From the NCBI RefSeq assembly GCF_001427125.1, contig NZ_LMGK01000022.1:365760-429759 (forward strand): a stretch of DNA of 64,000 bases. Reading direction: 5' to 3'. The stretch's first letter is position 1. Each line of letters begins with the position of its first letter. The notes under the pieces were generated by a model. It ran no database searches. It was not told the DNA's origin and worked only from the letters and a program-made list of their open reading frames with translations. A program made the translations under genes and the position numbers. The DNA is from Pseudomonas sp. Root562 (GTDB lineage: Bacteria > Pseudomonadota > Gammaproteobacteria > Pseudomonadales > Pseudomonadaceae). Positions 1 to 7,561 of this stretch are shown here, in pieces.

Positions 1-379
1 TCGTGATGAAATAATTCCAGCGACGAGTGGCATGCGTCGCACTGTAATACCACGAAACATCCAGCGTATCGCCACTTCGCACATCGTGCTTTTGCCAGTG
101 TGTGCCCGGTTCATCCAGCCATGCACCGGTCAGCTGATTTGCACTGGCGATTTTTCCATCCGGCGGTGGCGGGACGTTGGCGTCGTCATCTGGAGCAAAA
201 ACATCTCTGACCCCACCAGAAACCAAAGGAAAAAACTTGCCCGACTCGCGTTGATTCAATGCCCCTTCGTCAAGTCTCCCCGCAAGCCACTCAAAATGTG
301 CGCGTGAAGAGGGGGAAAAGACATGGCCATGGCGCGGTGTATTGCTTCTGCTGATCGTGTTCGGACGTCGCTGTGACAT
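1..379 (-). CDS. AA10 lytic polysaccharide monooxygenase (chitin-binding type), C-terminus cut by window edge
   Basis: Copper enzyme family that oxidatively cleaves chitin or cellulose. About 126 N-terminal residues lie in the window. They include the family's HGHV motif (His17, His19) and a second histidine in SATHATRRW (His116), which fit the two ligands of the copper histidine brace. The hallmark W(N/F)YFIT strand follows. I read this frame directly from the reverse complement; it is open to the edge. The ATG at 379 is followed by only about 16 polar residues before the first brace histidine. There is no hydrophobic Sec signal, although mature AA10 enzymes need a free N-terminal histidine. 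Similar leaderless AA10 proteins occur in pseudomonads as far as I recall. Family assignment is confident; substrate is unknown. Confidence 0.82.
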   Translation of the reverse strand, partial: MSQRRPNTISRSNTPRHGHVFSPSSRAHFEWLAGRLDEGALNQRESGKFFPLVSGGVRDVFAPDDDANVPPPPDGKIASANQLTGAWLDEPGTHWQKHDVRSGDTLDVSWYYSATHATRRWNYFIT

Positions 380-729
380 AGTATTTCTCCATTAACATTC
401 GTTGCAGCTTCGATAGTCCTGGAATCACATGTAACGCCCTAACCACTTCAGTCACTGCTCGACCTACCCGCCCTTCGATAGAAGACACATTCCGTCGCTT
501 GCGCTGTAAGGCTCCATGCTCGACTTCATTAAATACCCGGGTTACCTATGCCGACTACTGACAGAACTGACAGTAAGGGACAGGTGGTAGCCATATTCTT
601 CGCCAAATGCAGACGCCGTCAGCGTTCAAAGGTGCTCTGCAACAACCGTCGTTTGCCAGTAAACTCTCTCCCCTTTCGCCGCTGTCATTTGTCTTCGCGG
701 CCATCATTTTTTATCTAGCGGAGTTGCCC
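380..729. other. intergenic region between LPMO and sbcD
   Basis: About 350 bases without a supported gene. It must hold the promoters of the leftward LPMO gene and of the rightward sbcD operon. The open frames across it lack ribosome binding sites and family features. The in-frame extension of sbcD to 607 encodes low-complexity residues not found at the start of SbcD proteins. I see no clear operator, terminator or repeat. Confidence 0.5.
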
Positions 730-1974
730 TTGCGTCTGTTCCACACCTCCGACTGGCACCTCGGGCAGAACCTGCACGGCCAGGATCGCGATTTCGAGCA
801 CGGTTGTTTTCTCGACTGGCTGCTGCGCCAGCTCAAACTGCAGCAACCGGATGTGCTGCTGATCGCCGGCGATATCTTCGATACGGTCAACCCACCGGTC
901 AAAGCCCAGGAACGTCTTTACGACTTCATCGTCAGCGCCCACGAGCAGCAACCGTTGCTGACCATCGTGATGATTGCCGGCAACCACGATTCCGGTTCGC
1001 GGATCGAATTGCCCGCGCCGTTGATGCGCCGCTTGCGCACTCATGCGTTGGGCCGCGTGTTGTGGCTGGACGACGGGCAACTCGACGCCGAACGTTTGCT
1101 GTTACCGCTGCCGAACGCAAAAGGTAAAACCGTCGCCTGGTGCCTGGCGCTACCGTTCTTGCGGCCTGCCGAAGTCACCGGCCCGCACTTGGGCGACAAT
1201 TATCTGCGCGGCATCGGACAGGTTCATGAATGGCTGATCGAGGCAGCCAACGCCAAACGCAAGAAGGGCCAGGCGCTGATCGCCATCAGCCATGCGCACA
1301 TGGCCGGTGGTTCGGTCTCGGAAGACTCCGAGCGCAGCCTGATCATCGGCAATGCCGAAGCCCTGCCCGCCAGCCTGTTCGGGCCGAGTATCAGCTACGT
1401 TGCCTTGGGCCACCTGCACAAACCGCAGAAGGTCAACGGTGAAGAACGTATTCGCTACAGCGGCTCGCCAATCCCGCTGTCGTTCTCCGAGATCGGCTAT
1501 CAACACCAGATTCTCGACATCACGCTCGATGGCGAAACCCTGGTCAGCGTTGAACCGAGACTGATCCCCCGTGCGGTCAATCTGCAACGCATTGGCCCGG
1601 CGCCTCTGGCAGAAATCCTCCTGCAACTGGCCGATCTGCCCAATATCGATCTGCTGGCCGACTACCAACGCCAACCCTGGCTTGAAGTGCGGGTTCGTCT
1701 GGACGAGCCGCAGCCAGACCTGCGCAACCAAATCGAAACCGCGCTGCAAGGCAAGGCCGTGCGTCTGGTGCGAATCGCCGCCGAATACGCGGGTAACGGC
1801 AACCGCGAAGGCGCCGACGAGGGCGACGCCTTGATCGAGCTCGACCAGCTCACACCTCAGGAACTGTTCCGCCGTGCCTGGCAGGACAGCTACGGCAGTG
1901 AGGTTGACGAACAAACGCTCAAAGACTTTGCCGAGCTATTGCAAGACGTACAGCTGGAGAGCGAACAACCATGA
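730..1974 (+). CDS. sbcD: exonuclease subunit SbcD (Mre11 family)
   Basis: Nuclease subunit of the SbcCD complex, which cuts DNA hairpins and processes double-strand ends in the cytoplasm. The calcineurin-like phosphoesterase motifs appear in order: HTSDWHLG near the N-terminus, AGDIFDT, GNHDS, AHAHM and LGHLHKP, giving all the expected Mn-binding Asp, His and Asn residues. A 414-residue length fits the family. I chose the TTG at 730, which starts LRLFHTSDWH, because GGAG lies six bases upstream and family members begin here. The open frame continues back to 607 without homology. The stop overlaps the sbcC start (ATGA), so the two are translationally coupled. Confidence 0.95.
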   Translation: MRLFHTSDWHLGQNLHGQDRDFEHGCFLDWLLRQLKLQQPDVLLIAGDIFDTVNPPVKAQERLYDFIVSAHEQQPLLTIVMIAGNHDSGSRIELPAPLMRRLRTHALGRVLWLDDGQLDAERLLLPLPNAKGKTVAWCLALPFLRPAEVTGPHLGDNYLRGIGQVHEWLIEAANAKRKKGQALIAISHAHMAGGSVSEDSERSLIIGNAEALPASLFGPSISYVALGHLHKPQKVNGEERIRYSGSPIPLSFSEIGYQHQILDITLDGETLVSVEPRLIPRAVNLQRIGPAPLAEILLQLADLPNIDLLADYQRQPWLEVRVRLDEPQPDLRNQIETALQGKAVRLVRIAAEYAGNGNREGADEGDALIELDQLTPQELFRRAWQDSYGSEVDEQTLKDFAELLQDVQLESEQP

Positions 1975-4900
1975 AGATCCTCGCGATCCGCCTGAAAAAC
2001 CTTGCCTCCCTGGCCGGCCCGTTTGAAATCGATTTCACCGCCGAACCGTTGGCCAGCGCCGGTTTGTTCGCGATTACCGGACCGACCGGCGCCGGTAAAA
2101 GCACCTTGCTTGACGCCCTGTGCCTGGCCCTGTTCGGTGCCGTACCGCGCCTGAACAACACCGGACGCGACGCCAAGGTGCCCGATGCCGATGGCGAAAT
2201 CGGCACCGGTGACCCGCGCACCTTGCTGCGCCGTGGTACTGGCGAAGGCTATGCCGAAGTGGATTTCGTCGGGGTCGATGGTCGTCGCTACCGCGCACGC
2301 TGGGAGGCCAACCGCGCCCGGGAAAAGGCCGGTGGCAAGTTGCAAGCCAGCCGCCAGAGCCTGCGCGATATCGATCAGGATCAACTGCTGGCCAGCCAGA
2401 AAGGCGAATACAAAAGCCAGCTCGAAGCCGCCCTGGGCCTGAATTTCGAACAGTTCACCCGCGCCGTGCTGCTGGCGCAGAGCGAGTTCAGTGCCTTTCT
2501 CAAGGCCGATGACAACGACCGCAGCGAACTGCTGGAAAAGCTCACCGACACCGCGCTCTACACCCGCCTCGGTCGCCGCGCCTTCGACAAGGCCAAGGAA
2601 GCCCGCGAAGCCCACAAGCTGTTGCAGGATCAGGCCAGCGGTGTCACGCCGCTGTCTCCTGAAGACCGGGTCGAACTGGATTCGCGCTTCAATGCCGCCC
2701 AGCAACAATTGAAGCTGCAACAGGCACAGCTCAAACAACTGGAACAACAGCATGGCTGGCTCAAGGATTTGCGTCAGTTGCAAGACGCGCAGCAAGCCGC
2801 CGCCGAGCAACTGCACAGTGCACAGCAAACGTGGGAAGCTCTGGCCGGCGAGCGCCTGAAACTCACGCGCCTTGAACAACTCGCCCCGCAACGACACCAG
2901 TTCGCCCGCAAGACTGGGCTCGATGCGCAACTGACGCCGCTGGCCGAACAAATTGCCGAGCACACTCGCCAGCACGGCGAACTCAACCAGCGGCAGACGC
3001 AACTGGAGCAGGCGCTCGAGTCGGCAACAATTGCCCTGAGCCAAGCGCAGCAGCGACACAGCGAAAGCGCCCCGCTGTTGCGTCAGGCCTTTGAAGAGCA
3101 AAGCACCCTCGCCCGCCTCGCCAGGGACACCGCCCTCAGCGCCGAAACCCGACAAGCTGCCGAGCAGGCCTGCACCGAAGGCCAGAGCGCGATTCAGGCG
3201 TTGCAGGAAAAACAGGTTCAGGTCGCCGAGCGCCTGCAAAAGATTGCCGCCGAGCTGGAACAAAGCGCCTCTCTGGCGCCGCTGAGCGATGCGTGGAATG
3301 CCTATCGCGACCGCTTGCAACAACTGATGTTGATCGGCAATCGCCTGAACAAGGGCCAGGCCGAACTGGCCAGCCTCGAACGGAGCGCCGCGCACAGCGC
3401 CCAAGCGCTGGCCGAGCAAAAGCAACAATTGGAAGTATTGTTCAAAGAGGCTGGCGCCGAGCCTGAAGCGGTCGCCGAGCAAATCGGCATCCTAGGCAAT
3501 CTGCTGCAGGACAATCGTAAACAGCTGCGTGCCGTCGAAGACCTGACGCGGCTCTGGGCCAGTCAGCAAGCGCTGGAAAAACACGGCGCCGAGCTGCATC
3601 AGCGCCTGCTCGATGCGCAACTGGAGCGCGAGCGGTTGACTGAGGACGGGGTGAAGACCAAAGCCGAACTCAGCGTCGCCGAGCAAACCCTCAACGTCAC
3701 CCGTGAACTGCTCGAGCGTCAGCGTCTGGCTCGCAGTGCCAGTGTCGAAGAGCTACGCACGCAGTTGCAGGACGACCAGCCGTGCCCGGTCTGTGGCAGC
3801 AACGAGCATCCGTATCATCAGCCGCAGGCCCTGCTGCAAAGCCTCGGCCGTCATGATGAATCCGAACAGGCCAGCGCGCAGCAAGCGGTGGATCGGCTCA
3901 AGGAAAAACTCACCGAGTTGCGCGCCGACGTCGGTGGCGTGATCGCCCGACAGAAAGAGCTGTTGCAACAACAGGAGCAATTGACCGCCCAGCTTCAGGC
4001 GCTGACGCCGAGCCTTGAAGCGCATCCGCTGGCAACCACGTTGCTCAATCAGGACGCCGACAAGCGCGACGCCTGGCTGGTCCGGCAAAACGAGCAATTG
4101 AACCAGAGCATCACCCAGGACGAGCAACGCCAGAGCGCCCTGCTCACCCTGCAACAGGACGCGGCGCGTCTGACCCAGCAACTGCGCAACGCCGAAACCG
4201 CGCATCAGCAAGCGGCGCAGCACCTGAGCGATCAACAACGGGAACTGAGCAGCGACCGTCAGCGACTCGATGAGGAACTCAGCGCGTTCGCCAGCCTGCT
4301 ACCGGCAGACACCTTGGAAGCCCTGCGCGTCGAGCCTGCGGCGACCTTCCTGCAGCTGGATCGGCAAATTGCCGAGCGCCTGGCGCAAGCCGATCAGCAC
4401 AAAGAAGAGTTGACCGAACAGCAGCAACGTCAGCAGACGCTGGAGAAGGAACAGGATCGCCAGCTCAGCCGCGCGCAACAGTTGCAAAGCGCCGAACAGC
4501 AATTCAACGCACTGGCCGCCCAGCAACAGGCCAGCGAGGCGAAACTCGCGCAACTGCTGGGTGAACACGGCAGCGCCGAGCACTGGCAGCAGCAGCTCGA
4601 ACAGGCTGTGGAACAGGCGCGCAACGCCGAAAACTCAACGGCCCAGGCACTGCAGAACGTGCGCACGCAATGTGTGCAGATCGTTACGCAGTTGAAAGCA
4701 CAACAGGAGCGTCAGCAGATCCTGGAAAACGAAGACCGCGAGCTAACGGGCAAAATCGCCGAGTGGCGCGCGCGTCATCCTGAGTTGGACGACGGCGGTC
4801 TCGAAGACCTGCTGCGTGTCGATGACACTCAGGTCAGCGAACTGCGTCAGCGCTTGCAGCACAACGAAAAAGCCGTTGAGCAGGCCAAGGTGCTGCTGCA

Positions 4901-5612
4901 GGAACGTGATCAGCGTCTGGCCGATCATCAAGCGCAGCACAACGGCAATCTCGATGCCGAACAACTCGCCGGCGCCCTCGCCGACCTGCAAGGTCAATTC
5001 AACCTCAGCGAGCAACAATGCGCCGAACTGCGCGCCGAGCAAGCCGAAGATCAGCGACGGCAGAATGCCAATCAGGCGCTGGCCGAGCAAATTGCCAAGG
5101 CCTACGCCGAGTTCCAGCGCTGGGCGCGCCTGAATGCTCTGATCGGTTCCGCCACTGGCGACACCTTCCGCAAGATCGCCCAGGCCTACAACCTCGACCT
5201 GTTGGTGCACCACGCCAACGTGCAACTGCGGCAACTGGTGCGCCGTTATCGCCTCAAGCGTGGCGGCAGCATGCTCGGCCTGTTGGTGATGGACACCGAG
5301 ATGGGTGACGAACTGCGCTCGGTGCATTCGCTGTCGGGTGGCGAGACTTTCCTGGTGTCGCTGGCCCTGGCGCTTGGGCTCGCCTCAATGGCTTCAAGTA
5401 CCTTGAAAATCGAATCGCTGTTCATCGACGAAGGCTTCGGCAGTCTGGACCCCGAGTCGCTGCAACTGGCCATGGACGCGCTCGACGGCTTGCAGGCGCA
5501 AGGTCGCAAGGTTGCGGTAATTTCCCATGTGCAGGAAATGCATGAGCGCATTCCGGTGCAGATTCAGGTGCGCCGCCAAGGCAACGGTCTCAGCACGCTG
5601 GAGGTGAAATGA
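1971..5612 (+). CDS. sbcC: exonuclease subunit SbcC (Rad50-like SMC ATPase)
   Basis: ATPase and tethering subunit of SbcCD, 1213 residues. The Walker A motif GPTGAGKST lies near residue 37. Long Gln/Glu/Leu-rich coiled coils follow on both sides of a CPVCG zinc hook near residue 604. The ABC signature LSGGE lies near residue 1118 and the Walker B/D-loop FIDEGFGSLD near residue 1148. This is the complete Rad50 plan: head, coil, hook, coil, head. The gene overlaps sbcD by four bases upstream and the GST gene by four bases downstream, so the three genes form one operon. The coiled coil explains the long open frames on the opposite strand, which are not genes. Confidence 0.96.
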   Translation: MKILAIRLKNLASLAGPFEIDFTAEPLASAGLFAITGPTGAGKSTLLDALCLALFGAVPRLNNTGRDAKVPDADGEIGTGDPRTLLRRGTGEGYAEVDFVGVDGRRYRARWEANRAREKAGGKLQASRQSLRDIDQDQLLASQKGEYKSQLEAALGLNFEQFTRAVLLAQSEFSAFLKADDNDRSELLEKLTDTALYTRLGRRAFDKAKEAREAHKLLQDQASGVTPLSPEDRVELDSRFNAAQQQLKLQQAQLKQLEQQHGWLKDLRQLQDAQQAAAEQLHSAQQTWEALAGERLKLTRLEQLAPQRHQFARKTGLDAQLTPLAEQIAEHTRQHGELNQRQTQLEQALESATIALSQAQQRHSESAPLLRQAFEEQSTLARLARDTALSAETRQAAEQACTEGQSAIQALQEKQVQVAERLQKIAAELEQSASLAPLSDAWNAYRDRLQQLMLIGNRLNKGQAELASLERSAAHSAQALAEQKQQLEVLFKEAGAEPEAVAEQIGILGNLLQDNRKQLRAVEDLTRLWASQQALEKHGAELHQRLLDAQLERERLTEDGVKTKAELSVAEQTLNVTRELLERQRLARSASVEELRTQLQDDQPCPVCGSNEHPYHQPQALLQSLGRHDESEQASAQQAVDRLKEKLTELRADVGGVIARQKELLQQQEQLTAQLQALTPSLEAHPLATTLLNQDADKRDAWLVRQNEQLNQSITQDEQRQSALLTLQQDAARLTQQLRNAETAHQQAAQHLSDQQRELSSDRQRLDEELSAFASLLPADTLEALRVEPAATFLQLDRQIAERLAQADQHKEELTEQQQRQQTLEKEQDRQLSRAQQLQSAEQQFNALAAQQQASEAKLAQLLGEHGSAEHWQQQLEQAVEQARNAENSTAQALQNVRTQCVQIVTQLKAQQERQQILENEDRELTGKIAEWRARHPELDDGGLEDLLRVDDTQVSELRQRLQHNEKAVEQAKVLLQERDQRLADHQAQHNGNLDAEQLAGALADLQGQFNLSEQQCAELRAEQAEDQRRQNANQALAEQIAKAYAEFQRWARLNALIGSATGDTFRKIAQAYNLDLLVHHANVQLRQLVRRYRLKRGGSMLGLLVMDTEMGDELRSVHSLSGGETFLVSLALALGLASMASSTLKIESLFIDEGFGSLDPESLQLAMDALDGLQAQGRKVAVISHVQEMHERIPVQIQVRRQGNGLSTLEVK

Positions 5613-6205
5613 GTACGCTGTATTCGTTCCGACGTTGCCCATACGCCATGCGTGCGCGCATGGCCTTGCGCTACGCCGGCGTTGCCGTGGACATCGTCGA
5701 AGTGAGCCTGAAGGCCAAGCCGCCAGAGATGCTCGCGCTATCGAGCAAAGGCACGGTGCCGGTGCTCAGCGTCGACGGCCAAGTGATCGAGGAAAGCCTG
5801 GACATCATGCGTTGGGCGTTGGCACAAAACGATCCGCAGGACTGGCTGCTCAAGGATGATCCGCAAAGGCAGTTGCGAATCGCAGAGCTGATCGCGGAAA
5901 ACGATCAGTCGTTCAAAATTCATCTCAATCGCTACAAGTACGCCGAACGCTACCCCGAGCAACCGATGGAAACCTATCGCGCCGAGGGCTCGCAGTTTTT
6001 GCACAAGCTGGATCAACTGCTGGAGCGTCGCGACTACTTGTTGGCGCAACACCCCAGCCTGGCCGATGTGGCGCTGATGCCGTTCATACGGCAATTCGCT
6101 CATGTCGATCGCGACTGGTTCGCGCAGACGCCGTATCGGCATTTGCAGGCGTGGTTGCAACGGTTTCTGGAGTCAGACCTCTTCACTTCAATCATGAAGA
6201 AGTAA
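5609..6205 (+). CDS. glutathione S-transferase family protein
   Basis: Thioredoxin-fold protein of 198 residues. An N-terminal glutaredoxin-like domain carries CPYAMRARMAL, which resembles the active site of glutaredoxin 2 and of omega/beta class transferases and has one catalytic-type cysteine. GTVPVL and the ES of EESLDIM form the glutathione-binding site. A helical C-terminal domain follows. The start codon overlaps the sbcC stop, so it is the third gene of that operon, but I see no functional reason for the link to DNA repair. Substrate is unknown; a glutaredoxin-like reductase is the main alternative to a conjugating enzyme. Confidence 0.85.
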   Translation: MSTLYSFRRCPYAMRARMALRYAGVAVDIVEVSLKAKPPEMLALSSKGTVPVLSVDGQVIEESLDIMRWALAQNDPQDWLLKDDPQRQLRIAELIAENDQSFKIHLNRYKYAERYPEQPMETYRAEGSQFLHKLDQLLERRDYLLAQHPSLADVALMPFIRQFAHVDRDWFAQTPYRHLQAWLQRFLESDLFTSIMKK

Positions 6206-6211
6206 CCGATA

Positions 6212-6291
6212 CCTGTAGGAGCAAGGCTTGCCCGCGATGGGGCCGTCAAGGACGCAAAAAAACATCGCGGGCAAGCCTTGCTCCTACAAGG
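6212..6291. repeat. REP/BIME palindrome pair
   Basis: Two inverted arms (6212-6239 and 6263-6291) beginning CCTGTAGGAGCAAGGCTTGC and its complement, separated by about 23 bases. This is the GTAGGAGC family of Pseudomonas REP elements, lying directly after the GST stop. Confidence 0.9.
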
Positions 6292-6310
6292 ACGGTGGTG
6301 TTTCAAGGAA

Positions 6311-6568
6311 TCAGGCCAATACTTCGCACATTCCGATCACCGAGCAATCGACCTGGAACGGCCCGAAAAAACTGCTCTCAGGTTCGATTGGCGGATTACC
6401 GGCCAGCAGGCCCATGCCCTTGGCGATGTCGATGTTGCGCGCAATGTTGTGGTTAGCTTCGATGGCCCGCGCTACACCACCTATCGAACCTTGCCCGATC
6501 CCCAGCAAGGAAAATCCATTGGTGATGAAAGCCAGGAAGGCGATGACCAAGAGTTTGCATCTGTTCAT
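6311..6568 (-). CDS. small secreted or membrane protein of unknown function
   Basis: 85 residues starting with a basic stretch and a hydrophobic segment (MNRCKLLVIAFLAFITNG), which reads as a signal peptide or membrane anchor. A Gly-rich part follows, then a tail with two cysteines. No family is recognised. The start overlaps the stop of the upstream small gene (ATGA), which argues that both are real and co-translated; GGAG precedes the ATG. The stop lies about 20 bases from the REP element. Confidence 0.55.
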   Translation of the reverse strand: MNRCKLLVIAFLAFITNGFSLLGIGQGSIGGVARAIEANHNIARNIDIAKGMGLLAGNPPIEPESSFFGPFQVDCSVIGMCEVLA

Positions 6569-6777
6569 GCTCCGCCGACTCCTGCGAGGTCAGCCTGATC
6601 GACCATCGCCTGTTGGGCGCGGTGTTCAAACTGGATACCAGGATGGGCGACCTGAATCGGCGCTTCGTAGGTTTGTTGTGACTGCGGCGAAAGACTGACA
6701 ACCAGCACCATGACCAGGTAAAGACCGATAGCCACATAGGCGCCGCGTTTGGCGGAAGTGATGATTGCGTGGGCCAT
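6565..6777 (-). CDS. small single-pass membrane protein of unknown function
   Basis: 70 residues. After MAHAIITSAKRG comes one hydrophobic segment (about residues 13-26), then a soluble tail. I chose the ATG at 6777 over the one at 6795 because GGAG lies seven bases upstream. The gene overlaps the next small gene by four bases, and the two probably act together at the membrane. No family is recognised. Confidence 0.5.
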   Translation of the reverse strand: MAHAIITSAKRGAYVAIGLYLVMVLVVSLSPQSQQTYEAPIQVAHPGIQFEHRAQQAMVDQADLAGVGGA

Positions 6778-6892
6778 GATGAACTCCGTGGACATGTTTC
6801 AGAGTCCACAGATTCAATCAAAACAGCCCCAAGAACCAACGAGTCTCGTCTATACCAGATATCAACTTCGTTGATCATTAAGCCAGACTATC

Positions 6893-7018
6893 TCAGTCTT
6901 CAATAAAACTGATCATGCGCTCGCGGGCCGCGTCAGGCTCGCCGGAAATCGGCTCTGCCGCTGACAGAATCGGGGTCGAATAGAGAAACAGCAAAACCAC
7001 GGCCAGACGCATCGCCAT
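6893..7018 (-). CDS. 41-residue putative secreted peptide
   Basis: Very short frame read directly from the minus strand. It begins MAMRLAVVLLFLYS and continues to a plausible signal peptidase site after LSA, leaving a mature peptide of about 21 residues rich in Glu, Asp and Arg. A good ribosome binding site (AAAAGGA) sits about eight bases upstream of the ATG. The promoter side contains two dyads. No homologue is recognised. The signal-peptide pattern and the Shine-Dalgarno make it better than a chance frame, but expression is unproven. Confidence 0.45.
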   Translation of the reverse strand: MAMRLAVVLLFLYSTPILSAAEPISGEPDAARERMISFIED

Positions 7019-7049
7019 ATTGTCGATCCTTTTCTTGGGAAGGAGTCAA

Positions 7050-7104
7050 TAAATTCGCGCCAAATTTAAACCGCTGGCCAGATGATATCAAGCGATACCT
7101 TGAT
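7050..7104. promoter_or_regulatory. two dyads upstream of the 41-residue peptide gene
   Basis: TAAATT-N7-AATTTA at 7050-7068 and ATCAAG-N6-CTTGAT at 7087-7104 are both perfect inverted repeats in the 5' region of the minus-strand gene starting at 7018. Either could be a regulator site. The regulator is unknown. Confidence 0.35.
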
Positions 7105-7130
7105 GGCAATTTGATACTGTCGTAAATGCG

Positions 7131-7207
7131 TTATGCAGGAGCGACATCACTTCAGCGCTTTTCGAGTGGTTGAACCTCGATCGGCAAGTGACTTCGCTCC
7201 TGCATAA
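7131..7207. repeat. long imperfect inverted repeat, diverged REP-like element
   Basis: Arms of 22 bases (7131-7152 and 7186-7207) match with two mismatches. An inner stem TCGAG/CTCGA lies inside the loop. The core GCAGGAGCGA resembles the GTAGGAGCGA arm of common REP elements, but the ends (TTATG/CATAA) differ. It sits between two small genes. Confidence 0.75.
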
Positions 7208-7226
7208 AGGCAGCAGAAAGGAAATT

Positions 7227-7406
7227 TCAGTGCTGGGTTTTGTGATCCAGCGCGGCGTAGAAGTTAGCGCTTTGTTGCAAGTATTTCTGGGTGTAGCTCT
7301 GGGTGTGGGATTTTTTGTCGCTGATTTCAACGTTGGCGCTGGCTGGCAGAGCCACGGTGGCAGAGATGGCGGACGCGGCGATTACGGAGAAGAGATTGAA
7401 GTTCAT
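7227..7406 (-). CDS. 59-residue secreted protein of unknown function
   Basis: Starts MNFNLFSVIAASAISATVA and has a clear signal peptide ending near LPASA. The mature part is about 37 residues, hydrophilic, rich in Gln, Ser and Tyr (HTQSYTQKYLQQ), with no cysteines. The longer frame up to 7508 is rejected because GAGGA lies just before the ATG at 7406 and the signal peptide begins there. It is probably periplasmic or released. No family is recognised. Confidence 0.6.
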   Translation of the reverse strand: MNFNLFSVIAASAISATVALPASANVEISDKKSHTQSYTQKYLQQSANFYAALDHKTQH

Positions 7407-7532
7407 GCTGTATTCCTCGAAGTCAGTTGGCTTGCATGCCCGGTGGGGCCGTGAAGCAAACTTAACCCTCGAAGAACGAGGCCTTGAAATGCTTTGTAGC
7501 ATTACCACATATCAGCCTCATTGATAGAAAGA

Positions 7533-7559
7533 CGCAGGCCCCGCAAACCGGGGCCTGCG
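7533..7559 (-). terminator. terminator of the lactonase gene
   Basis: Perfect GC-rich stem of 11 bp (CGCAGGCCCCG/CGGGGCCTGCG) with a five-base loop, starting three bases after the lactonase stop. On the minus strand it is followed by TCTTTC. It can also act on the plus strand. Confidence 0.75.
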
Positions 7560-7561
7560 GC

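Noticed and set aside
607..729. N-terminal 41-codon extension of sbcD
   Set aside because: Residues are not SbcD-like, and a ribosome binding site fits the TTG at 730.
1890..3482. 530-codon minus-strand frame opposite sbcC
   Set aside because: Composition follows the coiled-coil codons of SbcC on the other strand; no motif or ribosome binding site.
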